A DNA stretch of 64,000 bases, taken from contig CAMKMX010000008.1 of assembly GCA_946414025.1 (NCBI GenBank), forward strand, positions 1-64,000, given 5' to 3'. Positions within the stretch are counted from its first letter, which is position 1, and each line of letters opens with the position of its first letter. The position numbers were made by a program, and so were the translations under genes. The DNA comes from an uncultured Fibrobacter sp. (GTDB lineage: Bacteria > Fibrobacterota > Fibrobacteria > Fibrobacterales > Fibrobacteraceae). Under the pieces are notes generated by a model. The model worked only from the letters and a program-made list of their open reading frames with translations. It was not told where the DNA came from and did no database searches. Of this stretch, positions 44,311-53,275 are shown in pieces.

Positions 44311-44345
44311 AGTTACTAGTTAATAGTTATTAGATGATAGTTCGC
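44311..44345. repeat. Heptamer array F: five 7-bp units, AGTTANT family
   Basis: The units are AGTTACT, AGTTAAT, AGTTATT, AGATGAT and AGTTCGC. They fill the gap between the HigA-like stop and the pmbA start. Confidence 0.9.
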
Positions 44346-44346
44346 C

Positions 44347-44583
44347 CTACGGATTAGAAGCTTTCCTTGCCAGCATTTTCCAGTAGGCGGCAGGGCTCCC
44401 GGTCACCGACTCCAAAGAAGAAGCCAGTTCTGCCGTAATGGGCGCCTCCCCCGCAATCAATTTTTCCAGCAGCTCTTCCGAAATGCCAAGCCGGCGGGCA
44501 AATTCCGCCTTGTCCATCTTGAGCCATTCCATGCCCTCGATAATCGCCTGCCCCGGAGTGGGAACGCCATGTCTTGAGCCCAT
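44347..44583 (-). CDS. HigA-like XRE-family antitoxin protein, no toxin partner
   Basis: The 78-aa protein matches the HigA/VapI-type XRE family: 'PGQAIIEGMEWLKMDKAEFA', the helix-turn-helix 'RRLGISEELLEKLIAGEAPI' and the closing 'ESVTGSPAAYWKMLARK'. HigA antitoxins bind DNA and neutralise the RNase HigB. No HigB-like gene precedes or follows it, and it sits 67 bases after an aminotransferase gene and 46 before pmbA. It may be an orphan antitoxin or a plain transcription regulator. Confidence 0.8.
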   Translation of the reverse strand: MGSRHGVPTPGQAIIEGMEWLKMDKAEFARRLGISEELLEKLIAGEAPITAELASSLESVTGSPAAYWKMLARKASNP

Positions 44584-44649
44584 ATTCTCTTAGCCTCAGA
44601 AATCTTTTCTAGAAATCAATATAAAAAATGGCGTGACCAGAAATAAACG

Positions 44650-45921
44650 TCAAGAACAAATCCGGCGGAGTCCTTCCGCAAAAACGGACGGTTCCTGCAG
44701 CAGGCTAATCACAATCCAGCCGTCTTCGTCAAAATCGAAGAAGAATCCCGGCTGCACCAGCACGTGCTTTTCCTTGAGCAGGCGGAGCGTCTGTTCTTCG
44801 TCGTCGCCACCCAGGCGGATAACCGCATACCAGCCGCCAAGAATTTCAGGGCAATATTTGGAGGGGAACTTTTCCCGCAAGGCCGCAAGATTTTGCCGCA
44901 GGCGTTCGCTGATTTGAGCCCCGTAGGCGACAGACTGTTTCAGCATGGGGGCCGCCAACGCCTGTGCCGGTGCAGAAACGCTCAGGTAGGCATCCGCCAC
45001 ATATTCCAGAGTTTCGTGGATAATTTCCCGCATGGCTTCGGGAGCATAGACCGCCATCCAGCCCAGCTTCACCTGGGGGCTCCCGCAAATCTTGCTGAGG
45101 CCGTTCAGCCAGACGATGGGACAGCGGGGGCCACAACCATCGTCACCCTGGAGCATCGCAGATGCGATAGGGTCCATGGATTCTGGCCTGGATTCTTCGT
45201 CGCAATGCTCCTCAGGATGACAAGAAACATACTCCCACGACCGGCGCACATTTTCAGAAAAACGATAGTCCCCGAAAACTTCGTCCACCACCAGGACCAG
45301 ATTCCGCTCTTCGCAAAAGCGGACCACCTCTTTCCATTCGGGCAAACTGACGGAATGCCCCGTGGGGTTGTGGGGGCAGACCAGCAGCAAGATTTTCGCA
45401 TTGGCCGGAGCGCTCAAAAGGCTGTCGGTATCCAGCACAAAACGGAAATCGCCGCACCGTTCCTTTCCCGCTTTTTCCCGTCTCAACTTCAAGAAATACG
45501 GATAGCACTCCAGGTTTTCCAGCTCCGCCAGCGTGTCCAGCAAGGGGTAGCCCGGGACCGGCGTCAGTATAGCGTCGCCGGGATTGCAGAAGGCCTTGAA
45601 CAGTATGGAGTAGGCTTCGCTGGTGCTTGCCGTCAAAAGGATCTGCTCAGGCGTAAAATTCCCGCCACGGCTGCGGTAATACTCCGACACCGCCTCTCGG
45701 GCCCTGAACGTTCCCGCCGGATTCACGTCCCACAGGTTGAACTCCTGTTTCACGGCATCTACCGCAGGCGTCACGTCAAAAGGGAGTCCCACACGCAAGG
45801 GACTGCTTACCGTCATGTCGATAAAGGCCAGGCCACCTGTGGCAGCATCTTTCTGAACTTCGGACTTCGCACGCTCCAGTTCCGCAAAGAAGGGCGTGGG
45901 GGTCAGGTCCTTCTGTTTCAT
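44650..45921 (-). CDS. PLP aminotransferase class I/II with repeat-derived insertion
   Basis: From the ATG that overlaps the upstream stop by four bases (ATGA), the protein is 423 aa. It has the fold-type I marks 'TASTSEAYSILFKAFCNPGD', 'VCPHNPTGHSVSLPEWKEVV', 'LVVDEVFGDYRF' and the PLP lysine in 'GLSKICGSPQVKLGW'. The C-terminal segment 'VQPGFFFDFDEDGWIVISLL' fits an alanine/aspartate-type enzyme; the substrate is not readable. Between 'DEVFGDY' and the PLP lysine lies a stretch 'CHPEEHCDEESRPESMDPIA' that no aminotransferase should have. It is the translation of a dispersed repeat inserted in frame. Whether the enzyme is still active is uncertain. Confidence 0.85.
   Translation of the reverse strand: MKQKDLTPTPFFAELERAKSEVQKDAATGGLAFIDMTVSSPLRVGLPFDVTPAVDAVKQEFNLWDVNPAGTFRAREAVSEYYRSRGGNFTPEQILLTASTSEAYSILFKAFCNPGDAILTPVPGYPLLDTLAELENLECYPYFLKLRREKAGKERCGDFRFVLDTDSLLSAPANAKILLLVCPHNPTGHSVSLPEWKEVVRFCEERNLVLVVDEVFGDYRFSENVRRSWEYVSCHPEEHCDEESRPESMDPIASAMLQGDDGCGPRCPIVWLNGLSKICGSPQVKLGWMAVYAPEAMREIIHETLEYVADAYLSVSAPAQALAAPMLKQSVAYGAQISERLRQNLAALREKFPSKYCPEILGGWYAVIRLGGDDEEQTLRLLKEKHVLVQPGFFFDFDEDGWIVISLLQEPSVFAEGLRRICS
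45140..45223. repeat. Dispersed repeat inserted in frame in the aminotransferase gene
   Basis: About 84 bp containing 'GTCACCCTGGAGCATCGCAG', 'GGTCCATGGATTC' and 'CTCCTCAGGATGACAAG', wording typical of dispersed genomic repeats (peptide 'CHPEE..DEES..SMDP'). The length is a multiple of three. A small GCATC-GCA-GATGC hairpin lies within it. Confidence 0.7.
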
Positions 45922-46265
45922 TTTTGACGGCTCTTGATAAGGCCCGCCACAAAGACGGCGATGATGATACCTGCAGGCAGGCACACGGCGATGGTCAAGA
46001 GCATCAGCTTCTGGAAAGGCGACAGGCCCTTGATCTTTTTGCGGAAGCCGTTCAACTTGGCACGGACGCCTTCGCTGCGGACACCCTTTTCGGAGAGCTT
46101 TTTCATGCCCTCGTCCTTGAGCTTTTCGGTGGAACGGACCACGGACTGAACCCGCTCCGATTTCCAGAGCTTGTTCACCGATTCCTTGGAATCGTCCACG
46201 AACTTTTCAAGGCGTTCCCGCTTGATCTTGAAGGGCCGAGCCACGTCGGACAGAGCTTTCCACAT
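45918..46265 (-). CDS. Small membrane protein of unknown function
   Basis: The 115-aa product is basic and helical ('FKIKRERLEKFVDDSKESVN', 'RAKLNGFRKKIKGLSPFQKL') with one C-terminal membrane helix 'LMLLTIAVCLPAGIIIAVFV'. The TM segment near the end suggests tail anchoring or a cytoplasmic domain held at the membrane. I recognise no family. It starts six bases after leuA and overlaps the aminotransferase start, so the three are transcribed together. Confidence 0.65.
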   Translation of the reverse strand: MWKALSDVARPFKIKRERLEKFVDDSKESVNKLWKSERVQSVVRSTEKLKDEGMKKLSEKGVRSEGVRAKLNGFRKKIKGLSPFQKLMLLTIAVCLPAGIIIAVFVAGLIKSRQK

Positions 46266-46271
46266 AACAGC

Positions 46272-47843
46272 CTACTTGTACAAAAGGTTCACGCCGCTGA
46301 ACAGGGCCCGCATGTTGGCCTTCAGGGTATCGCTGGAGACGCCTCGGCCCTCTTCTTCCTTGCCGTTAGCGCGCAAGAGAATCCGGCTCAAGCCGCGACC
46401 CGCCCACAGCTTGTCCTTTTCGGGAACCACCACCTGGCGGTACTTCACCAGTTCCACCGGCATGTTGATTTCACGCATCAAGATAAGCCCGGCCTCGATG
46501 GGGCCTTCGGCGGTCACGGACCGGCGAATGGCCTCGCCATCCTTCTTGAAATGGAATATAAAGCGGTTCTCGTCGGGAATCACTTCCACGTTGTTGAACA
46601 CCAGGCGGGCGTTCACGTTCACGCGCTCTTCGCGGAACACGTCCAGCACCCGCTCGGCGCTGAGTTCCCCTTCCTTTTCGCTCAGTTCCTTGAGCACGGG
46701 CTGCAGTTCCGCCGCCTCGGCCAGGGAGAGCCTGTAGCCGAACTTGGTGATAATCTCGTAAACCGCGGTACGGCCGCTCTGGCTGGTAAAGGAAATGGAA
46801 TCGTTCTGGTGGCGACCGATGATGGAGTAGTCGATGGGGCGGTAGGCGCCCTTCTTCATGTCCTTGGTCTTGGAGGCACCATCCTGGTGGATACCGCTAC
46901 GGTGCACAATGGCCTCGGCACCGATCAGCGGGGCACGGCTGTAAATGCTCACGCCGGACCACTGGGAAATCAGGATAGCCGTCTCGTAAATGCGTTCCAG
47001 GTGCAGGCCGGTATTCACGCCGGAGTTGTGGAGCGCCACGGCCACCTCGTAGAAATTGGTGTTGCCGCAGCGTTCGCCCAGGCCGTTCAGGGCCACTTCC
47101 AGCTGGGTGGCCCCCACAAAGAAGCTTTCCACCGTAGCGGCCGTAGCCATGCCCAAGTCGTTGTGGCAATGGACCGAGATGGCAATGTCCTTGGGCAAGG
47201 CTTCATAAACCTGCTTAATCTGGTTCACGTACAAGAAGGGCCTATACCGCTCCACCGTATTGGGCAGGTTTATGGTGGTGGCTCCCGCCTCCACCACGGC
47301 CTTCAGCACATCAATCACAAAATCCATGTTGTCCAGGCAGTCCCCAAAGTGTTCGGCGCTGAACTCCACGTCGCCCTTGTCCCCTACCAGGGACTTGGCC
47401 AGTTTCACGCACTTGACGGCCTTTTCCTTCACCTGTTCCGGAGTCAGGTGCAGCACATGTTCCATGGAGAGCTTGCTGGTAGCGAGGAAGGTGTGGATAC
47501 GGGGGTGTGGGGCATACTGTACCGCCTCCCAGCAGCGCTGGATATCGCTTTCCACGCAGCGGGCAAGACCAGAGACCACCACCTTCTGGGCAACCTCATC
47601 CCCTTCTTCCGCCATCTTGGCGGTGAGCTGGGCAAGTTCCTTGCAAGACTCAAAATCCATCTCACTAGAGGCGGGGAACCCCACCTCGGCGCCGTGCACG
47701 CCCAGTTTCAAAAGTTGCAGGTACACGTCCTTTTTCTGGGCGTTGTTCCAGGGCTTGGGCAGCGCCTGGTTGCCGTCACGCAGCGTGACATCATAAAAGA
47801 ACGGTTGTCTCTTCGCCATTTCGGCAGCATTCATTTCACTCAT
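46272..47843 (-). CDS. leuA: 2-isopropylmalate synthase-like enzyme (LeuA)
   Basis: LeuA condenses acetyl-CoA with 2-oxoisovalerate, the first step of leucine synthesis. The start with GGAGATAAG upstream gives 523 aa; 13 codons in the ORF track are dropped. The catalytic barrel has 'FYDVTLRDGNQALPKPWNNA', 'GVHGAEVGFPASSEMDFE', the metal motif 'ISVHCHNDLGMATAATVE' and 'ALNGLGERCGNTNFYEVA'. The C-terminal 130 residues look like the allosteric LeuA domain. Close relatives, such as citramalate or homocitrate synthase, cannot be fully excluded, but length and wording favour LeuA type 2. It leads a run of five minus-strand genes. Confidence 0.82.
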   Translation of the reverse strand: MSEMNAAEMAKRQPFFYDVTLRDGNQALPKPWNNAQKKDVYLQLLKLGVHGAEVGFPASSEMDFESCKELAQLTAKMAEEGDEVAQKVVVSGLARCVESDIQRCWEAVQYAPHPRIHTFLATSKLSMEHVLHLTPEQVKEKAVKCVKLAKSLVGDKGDVEFSAEHFGDCLDNMDFVIDVLKAVVEAGATTINLPNTVERYRPFLYVNQIKQVYEALPKDIAISVHCHNDLGMATAATVESFFVGATQLEVALNGLGERCGNTNFYEVAVALHNSGVNTGLHLERIYETAILISQWSGVSIYSRAPLIGAEAIVHRSGIHQDGASKTKDMKKGAYRPIDYSIIGRHQNDSISFTSQSGRTAVYEIITKFGYRLSLAEAAELQPVLKELSEKEGELSAERVLDVFREERVNVNARLVFNNVEVIPDENRFIFHFKKDGEAIRRSVTAEGPIEAGLILMREINMPVELVKYRQVVVPEKDKLWAGRGLSRILLRANGKEEEGRGVSSDTLKANMRALFSGVNLLYK

Positions 47844-47923
47844 CTTATCTCCTCGCCCACGCAACATGGCCGCAAGATTCATTTTTCGGTTTCAAAGATA
47901 GAAATTGACCCCAAAAAGGAAAA

Positions 47924-47945
47924 CCCGCTGCCATATTGGAGCGGG
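47924..47945 (-). terminator. Probable terminator downstream of the xylanase gene
   Basis: CCCGCT...AGCGGG with a ten-base loop. On the minus strand it is followed by TTTTCCTTTTT, about 160 bases after the xylanase stop and upstream of leuA. Confidence 0.5.
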
Positions 47946-48104
47946 CTCATTTAGGTTAATTCTGTTCAAAATCCTTGAAAACGGCCTAAAACCTCGCTCC
48001 ACAAGCAAGTCGCAATAGAAGTAGCAGGTTCAAGGTCTTTTTCATATTGGGTAATATACAAAAAAACAGATCGTTGGGCAAGTGGTTTTACGGCTATTTA
48101 CCAA

Positions 48105-49628
48105 CTATCGAGTCACTCGCACCTTTGTCAGTTGGTTGCCCTGCTTGACCAGATAGACGCCAGACCTGCGGAACTTGGCAAAGAGGATCTCCTCGAGAGA
48201 CGCTCCTGCGGCAACGCTTACGCGTCCCAGGTTACGGCCCTGCATATCGAAGACCTGCAATTCCATACCAAACTGCGAAATGCGAATATTCCCGATAGCT
48301 TCAGGCTCCTGGTTATCTTCAGAGCCGTTGCTTGTCGGAGTGATGCTGCCAGAAGATGCAGGAACGGAGGCGCTGCTGGTAGGCGGGGTGTTCTGGGAAT
48401 TTCCGTCCACAGCAAACTTGATATTGTCCACATTTACGTAGCCATCATTAAAGAGCACACGCAACGTGTGTACGCCGCTCGGAATAGAAGTCGAGGTTGT
48501 ACCACCGAAGGCTTTGTAATGCAAATCATTCCATGACGTATCAGTCAGGACAGAAACCGATCCAACCGTCACACCATCAACAAGCAGGGAGATTTGGCTT
48601 TTACGTTCTTGATCGTCAGCCCTTGCCGCAAGAACTTCAAAGTTGTAAATTCCAGTATTGGCAACATCCACGGTCCACTCCAAATAGGCGTTCGGCTTTA
48701 CTTCGCCAACTACATCGCCATAGATAGTGACTTCGTCTCCGCCGTTGGTTTCAAAGCTTTCCATTTGAATTGTGCCAGGAAGATTTGCCGTTGCTTGCTT
48801 ATTTGAGGCAGAACTTGTGGGGGTAGAAGCGGAGCTTGTGGGGTTCGTGGAGGTGCTGGACTTAGGAGTTCCGCTATTGTCAACATACACCTTGGCGTAG
48901 TTGAAATCAAATTTTCCCGTCGCATTAGGCCCATCATTATTACCGGCTTCACCCAAAATCTTTGCCTCATACATTTTTCCAAGTTGCAAACCCTTGCTGG
49001 CCCACGCATCAAAATGAGCCGTAATGTCAATTGTTCCACAGTTTCTTTGATTCACACGGATGCTGAAAAATTGATCAAAATCCTTATCATCACCATCAAT
49101 GGAAAACGCCCTACGATGATTCTTGTAAACATCGTATTCCGCTCCGTCAATAGTCATACGACCAATTTTTTGTTCACCAACCCAATCGCCTGGGCGATAC
49201 TGGCTTCCCCATGAATCAACAATATACCATTCAATCAATGGGTCACGAGTCCAGCCGTATATTCCAATGTATGAATAGTTGATATTGCTTGTTCCTGAAA
49301 TCTTTACACTGAAATCAGCGTACAAATGCCCCAACTGATCATAAGTTTGCGTACAATCGTAGGACATCCCCGAACGACACAAATAGTCCTTGTTTCCATT
49401 GAATTCACAATACATCGATCCGTCGGAATAGAATGTAGCCGACTGGTCGCCCTGTTCACCCCAAAGCTCGTATCCAACATTTCCAATGGTACCCGTTTTA
49501 TTGACGGTTTCCTTCACGCTGGTTCCCGAATGGGTGGCATTACAGAAATCCTGCGCCAGAGCTTGTGAGGTGAAAAGACCAAGGGATAGCAGCACAGCTG
49601 CCCCAACCGAAAAATATCCCTTCTTCAT
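48105..49628 (-). CDS. Secreted GH11 endo-1,4-beta-xylanase with CBM6-like module
   Basis: The 507-aa enzyme cuts xylan outside the cell. A signal peptide ends 'LFTSQALAQ'. The GH11 domain (about residues 28-245) has the nucleophile in 'DPLIEWYIVDSWG', the strand 'TIDITAHFDAWASKGLQLGK' and the acid/base Glu in 'EAKILGEAGNN'. A Ser/Thr/Pro linker leads to a CBM6-like module (about 280-405: 'IQMESFETNGGDEVTIYGD', 'GVHTLRVLFNDGYVNVDNIK'). A second Ser-rich linker and a 75-residue basic tail ('LQVFDMQGRNLGRVSVAAGA', end 'VRVTR') follow; the tail resembles type IX-type sorting domains. AAAGGAG precedes the ATG and TATATT lies about 30 bases upstream. Confidence 0.9.
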   Translation of the reverse strand: MKKGYFSVGAAVLLSLGLFTSQALAQDFCNATHSGTSVKETVNKTGTIGNVGYELWGEQGDQSATFYSDGSMYCEFNGNKDYLCRSGMSYDCTQTYDQLGHLYADFSVKISGTSNINYSYIGIYGWTRDPLIEWYIVDSWGSQYRPGDWVGEQKIGRMTIDGAEYDVYKNHRRAFSIDGDDKDFDQFFSIRVNQRNCGTIDITAHFDAWASKGLQLGKMYEAKILGEAGNNDGPNATGKFDFNYAKVYVDNSGTPKSSTSTNPTSSASTPTSSASNKQATANLPGTIQMESFETNGGDEVTIYGDVVGEVKPNAYLEWTVDVANTGIYNFEVLAARADDQERKSQISLLVDGVTVGSVSVLTDTSWNDLHYKAFGGTTSTSIPSGVHTLRVLFNDGYVNVDNIKFAVDGNSQNTPPTSSASVPASSGSITPTSNGSEDNQEPEAIGNIRISQFGMELQVFDMQGRNLGRVSVAAGASLEEILFAKFRRSGVYLVKQGNQLTKVRVTR

Positions 49629-49657
49629 AATTGAACTCCTTTGTGAGAGCCAAATCC

Positions 49658-49663
49658 AATATA
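49658..49663 (-). promoter_or_regulatory. Putative -10 box of the xylanase gene
   Basis: TATATT on the minus strand, about 30 bases before the ATG. The -35 region would fall inside the gyrA terminator hairpin, so the two signals overlap. Confidence 0.4.
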
Positions 49664-49674
49664 AAACTATACAA

Positions 49675-49702
49675 AAAGTTCCCGATTGTCACCGGGAACT
49701 TT
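49675..49702 (-). terminator. Intrinsic terminator of gyrA
   Basis: Perfect 10-bp arms AAAGTTCCCG/CGGGAACTTT with an eight-base loop, followed by TTTTTG on the minus strand. Confidence 0.88.
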
Positions 49703-49753
49703 GTATAAAAAGCGTAACCAAAAGCGATTTTCGCGCTTTTTTTTTGTAAAAAT

Positions 49754-52405
49754 CTATTCCTCCGAAGAGTCGTCCTCCACCTGAACGCCTTCCACGTGGT
49801 CGAAGGTCTCCTTGGCGATGGCGCTGTCCTGCTCGATGTCTTCCACGCTGGGGAGAGCGGTAGCGTCCTGCACCACATCGCCTTCGCGGAGGCTGATGGC
49901 CTTCACGCCCTGGGCGTTACGGCCCGTGAGGCGGATGTCGGCAGCCTTGATGCGAATCACCTGGCCTTCGCGGCTGGTGATAATCAGGTCGTAGTCGTCA
50001 GCGACGCTTTCTACGAACACGGCAGGACCGATCTTGTCGGTGACCTTCAGGTTGATAACGCCCTTGCCGCCACGACGGGTAATGCGGTAAGTGCCGGGCT
50101 CGCTGCGCTTGCCGAAACCGTTTTCGGTAATGGTCAGCACCTTGTTACCCGCCTTGAGCCACAGGAGCGAAATCACCTCGTCGCCTTCGGCAAGCTTGAT
50201 ACCGCGCACGCCGTGGGTTCCACGGCCCATGGGGCGGAAGCAGGTAATGGGGAACGTCAGGGCCTGGCCGTTCCGGGTGGCAAGCATCAGCAGGTCCTTC
50301 GGGATCGGGCGGCCTTCAACATCTTCGGAACCGTCCTCCCCTTCGGCCACTTCAGCTTCGACGGCCTCGGCGGCCTGTTCAACGGCATCGTCAGCGTCGT
50401 TTGCATTCAGCGAAGCCTTGTATTCCTCTTCGGTCATGCCCACCAGCTGCACCTTCACCAGTTCGTCATCTTCGTCCAGGCGGATGGCGTTCACGCCGGC
50501 CTTGCGGGGGCGGCTGAACAGGGTCAGGTCCATCTTGTTGATGATACCCTTCTTGGTGGCAAACACCAGGCAGAAGAACCCGCCGAACTTGCGCACCGGC
50601 ACAATGGCCTGTACCTTTTCGCCTTCGGTAAGTCCCACGAAGTTGATGATGGGGCGGCCCTTGCCGTTGCGGGTGCCTTCGGGCAGGCGGTAAACCTTGG
50701 TCCAGTAGGCACGGCCCTTGTTGGTGAACACCAGCAGGTAGCTGTGGGTCGATGCCGTGAAAATCTGGTCCACGTTATCCTCGTCCTTGAGGGTCGCACC
50801 GATAATTCCCTTGCCACCGCGGTTCTGGGCCTTGAAGGTATCAATGGGCAGGCGCTTGATGTAGCCTTCCTTGCTCAAGGTAATCACCTGTTCCTCTTCG
50901 GCAATCAGGTCTTCGTAGTCCAGGTCATCTACAGAATCTTCGATGCTGGTGCGGCGTTCGTCGCCGAACTTGGCCACCACGGCATCCAGCTTTTCAAGCA
51001 CGATGGCGATACGGCGTTCCCGCTTGGCGAGAATGTCCTTCAGGTCGGCCACGGTGGCGATAAGCTCGTTGTATTCCGCTTCCAACTTTTCCAAGTTCAG
51101 GCCGGTGAGCTGGGCAAGACGCATATCCACAATGGCCTGGGACTGGATGTCGTCCAGGTTGAAGCGGGCCTGCAGGTTCTGCTTCGCCAACTCCGTAGTC
51201 TTGCTGTTCTTGATAATCTGCACCACCTCGTCGATATTCTGGGTGGCAATACGCAGACCCTCGATAATGTGGAGGCGAGCTTCCGCCTTCTTCAAGTCGA
51301 ACTGGGTGGCGCGGGTAATCACGTCCATACGGTGGTCCACGTACACCTGAATCAGCTCCTTGAGGGTCAAAAGCTTGGGCAGGTTGTTCACCAGGGCCAG
51401 GTTGTAGATGCTGAAGGTGGTCTGCAACTGGGTGTTCTTGTACAGGTTGTTCAGCACCACTTCGGCAACGGCGTCACGACGCAGTTCAATCACAATCCGC
51501 ATGCCTTCGCGGTTGGATTCGTCGCGGATGTCGGTAATGCCGTCCACGCGCTTCTCGCGGACCAGTTCCGCAATCTTCTTGCAGAGTTCCGCCTTGTTCA
51601 CCATGTAAGGGATCTCGGTCACCAGAATGCGGGGCTTGCCCTTGCTGTCGGTTTCCACCTCGGTACGGGCGCGCACACGCACACGGCCGTGCCCTGTCAG
51701 GTAGGCGTCACGGATACCCGCACGTCCACAAATCACCGCCCCCGTAGGGAAGTCCGGGCCCGTCACCAGCTGCAGCAGGTCCTCGTCGGGAATTTCGGGA
51801 TTTTCAGCCACCGCGTGGATGGCGTTTGCAATTTCGCGCAGGTTGTGGGGAGCCATGGAAGTGGCCATACCCACGGCGATACCCGTAGTGCCGTTCACCA
51901 GCATGTTGGGGAGCGCAGACGGAAGCACCAGCGGCTCTTCCAGGGACTCGTCGTAGTTGGGGCCCATGTCTACGGTGTCCTTTTCCAGATCCTCCAGCAT
52001 CAGAGCGCCCAGGTTGTTCATCTTCGCTTCGGTGTAACGCATGGCGGCGGCACCGTCACCGTCGATAGAGCCGAAGTTACCCTGACCGAACACCAACGGG
52101 TAGCGCAGGGAGAAGTCCTGGGCCATGCGGACCAGGGTCTCATAAACAGCGGAGTCTCCATGAGGGTGGTACTTACCGATAACGTCACCCACGATACGGG
52201 CGCTCTTGACCGTCGGCTTGTTGGGGACCACGCCCAGCTTATGCATACTGAACATGACGCGGCGGTGCACCGGCTTGAACCCGTCTCGGGCATCGGGCAA
52301 GGCACGGGCCACAATCACGCTCATAGAGTAGCGCAAGTAGCAATCCTGCATGTCCTTCTCAATCAGGCTCTTGAACTGCGTTCCTGGTACCAATTCTTCT
52401 GACAT
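49754..52405 (-). CDS. gyrA: DNA gyrase subunit A
   Basis: GyrA breaks and rejoins DNA in the gyrase heterotetramer. The 883-aa product starts with the standard 'DMQDCYLRYSMSVIVARALP' and 'VHRRVMFSMHKLG'. It has the quinolone region 'GKYHPHGDSAVYETLVRMAQ', the active-site Tyr in 'AAAMRYTEAKM', and six beta-pinwheel blades in the C-terminal domain, including the GyrA-box-like 'QNRGGKGI'. A Glu/Ala/Asp-rich insertion ('AAEAVEAEVAEGEDG') and an acidic tail are present. AGAGGAAG precedes the ATG. It follows surE after 12 bases, so the two probably share transcription. Confidence 0.97.
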   Translation of the reverse strand: MSEELVPGTQFKSLIEKDMQDCYLRYSMSVIVARALPDARDGFKPVHRRVMFSMHKLGVVPNKPTVKSARIVGDVIGKYHPHGDSAVYETLVRMAQDFSLRYPLVFGQGNFGSIDGDGAAAMRYTEAKMNNLGALMLEDLEKDTVDMGPNYDESLEEPLVLPSALPNMLVNGTTGIAVGMATSMAPHNLREIANAIHAVAENPEIPDEDLLQLVTGPDFPTGAVICGRAGIRDAYLTGHGRVRVRARTEVETDSKGKPRILVTEIPYMVNKAELCKKIAELVREKRVDGITDIRDESNREGMRIVIELRRDAVAEVVLNNLYKNTQLQTTFSIYNLALVNNLPKLLTLKELIQVYVDHRMDVITRATQFDLKKAEARLHIIEGLRIATQNIDEVVQIIKNSKTTELAKQNLQARFNLDDIQSQAIVDMRLAQLTGLNLEKLEAEYNELIATVADLKDILAKRERRIAIVLEKLDAVVAKFGDERRTSIEDSVDDLDYEDLIAEEEQVITLSKEGYIKRLPIDTFKAQNRGGKGIIGATLKDEDNVDQIFTASTHSYLLVFTNKGRAYWTKVYRLPEGTRNGKGRPIINFVGLTEGEKVQAIVPVRKFGGFFCLVFATKKGIINKMDLTLFSRPRKAGVNAIRLDEDDELVKVQLVGMTEEEYKASLNANDADDAVEQAAEAVEAEVAEGEDGSEDVEGRPIPKDLLMLATRNGQALTFPITCFRPMGRGTHGVRGIKLAEGDEVISLLWLKAGNKVLTITENGFGKRSEPGTYRITRRGGKGVINLKVTDKIGPAVFVESVADDYDLIITSREGQVIRIKAADIRLTGRNAQGVKAISLREGDVVQDATALPSVEDIEQDSAIAKETFDHVEGVQVEDDSSEE

Positions 52406-52417
52406 TCGATCTTCCTC

Positions 52418-53239
52418 TTAGTGGTTGGTGGTTTCCACCAACATCTCGTTTATTACTTTCAAACTTTCTTCGTCCGTCTGGTCTATGCGGTGAGGCGTGA
52501 CGGTGGCATAGCCCTGTTCCAGCAGGTAGTCGTCGCTATCCGCGGGCTGCTCGTTCCACAACTTTTCACCGTCCAGCTGCCACAGGCCATTCTCGTGACC
52601 GTAGTGGTCCGTAAACATTCCAACGGCCATCTTCGCTGCCCTAAATCCCTTGAAGGTTTCGACGGTAGCCTTTGGAAAATTCACGTTCCAGAAAACGCCC
52701 TTGGGAATTGCCCCGTAAAGACGCTCCTTCACCACCTTCGCGGCAAAATCCGCCGCCGTCTGCAACAATTCCGCACCTGTCCCCCGGAGTGAAAGGGCAA
52801 TACCCGGCACCCCCCAGAGAGCAGATTCGCGGGCTCCGGCCACGGTCCCCGAATAGAGGGACGACACCCCGGAATTCTCGCCCACGTTCACTCCCGAAAA
52901 ACACACGTCAAAGGCCCCTGCCAAAGGCCCTAGACCGGCCCCCTCGGTAGATAGCCCGTAAAGGGCGAAATGCCCCAGGGCAAACTTCACGCAGTCAGCC
53001 GGCGTCCCGTCCATGGAATAGGCCCTGGCAGAACCAGCCGCCTCCCCTAGGTCCACCACCTTCAGCGAAAGCCCGCGACGCACCGTAAAGGCGTGAGAAA
53101 CCCCGCTCTGCTCATGTTCCGGAGCAAAGACGAACACCTCCCCGTAGGGGGAAAGGGCGCGGGCCAAAGCGCAAATATTCTCGCTCTGAACACCGTCGTC
53201 GTTGGTGATCAGAATACGGGGTTTCGGGGTATCTTGCAT
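52418..53239 (-). CDS. surE: 5'/3'-nucleotidase SurE
   Basis: SurE dephosphorylates nucleoside monophosphates. The ATG giving 'MQDTPKPRILITNDDGVQ' is the natural start; the ORF track adds 41 codons from the divergent neighbour. Family marks are 'ILITNDDG' (metal site), 'VFAPEHEQSGVSHAFTVR', 'YSMDGTPADCVKFAL' and 'SGVNVGENSGVSSLYSGTVA'. The length of 273 aa is usual. It runs into gyrA and diverges from the SpoU methyltransferase gene across 36 bases that contain a perfect inverted repeat. Confidence 0.93.
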   Translation of the reverse strand: MQDTPKPRILITNDDGVQSENICALARALSPYGEVFVFAPEHEQSGVSHAFTVRRGLSLKVVDLGEAAGSARAYSMDGTPADCVKFALGHFALYGLSTEGAGLGPLAGAFDVCFSGVNVGENSGVSSLYSGTVAGARESALWGVPGIALSLRGTGAELLQTAADFAAKVVKERLYGAIPKGVFWNVNFPKATVETFKGFRAAKMAVGMFTDHYGHENGLWQLDGEKLWNEQPADSDDYLLEQGYATVTPHRIDQTDEESLKVINEMLVETTNH

Positions 53240-53246
53240 GCGCCCT

Positions 53247-53271
53247 AAAAGATAGCAAAAAACTATCTTTT
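53247..53271. promoter_or_regulatory. Perfect inverted repeat between surE and the SpoU gene
   Basis: AAAAGATAG-CAAAAAA-CTATCTTTT has 9-bp perfect arms and fills most of the 36-base divergent gap. It could be an operator shared by both genes or an mRNA leader hairpin. Confidence 0.5.
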
Positions 53272-53275
53272 GGAC

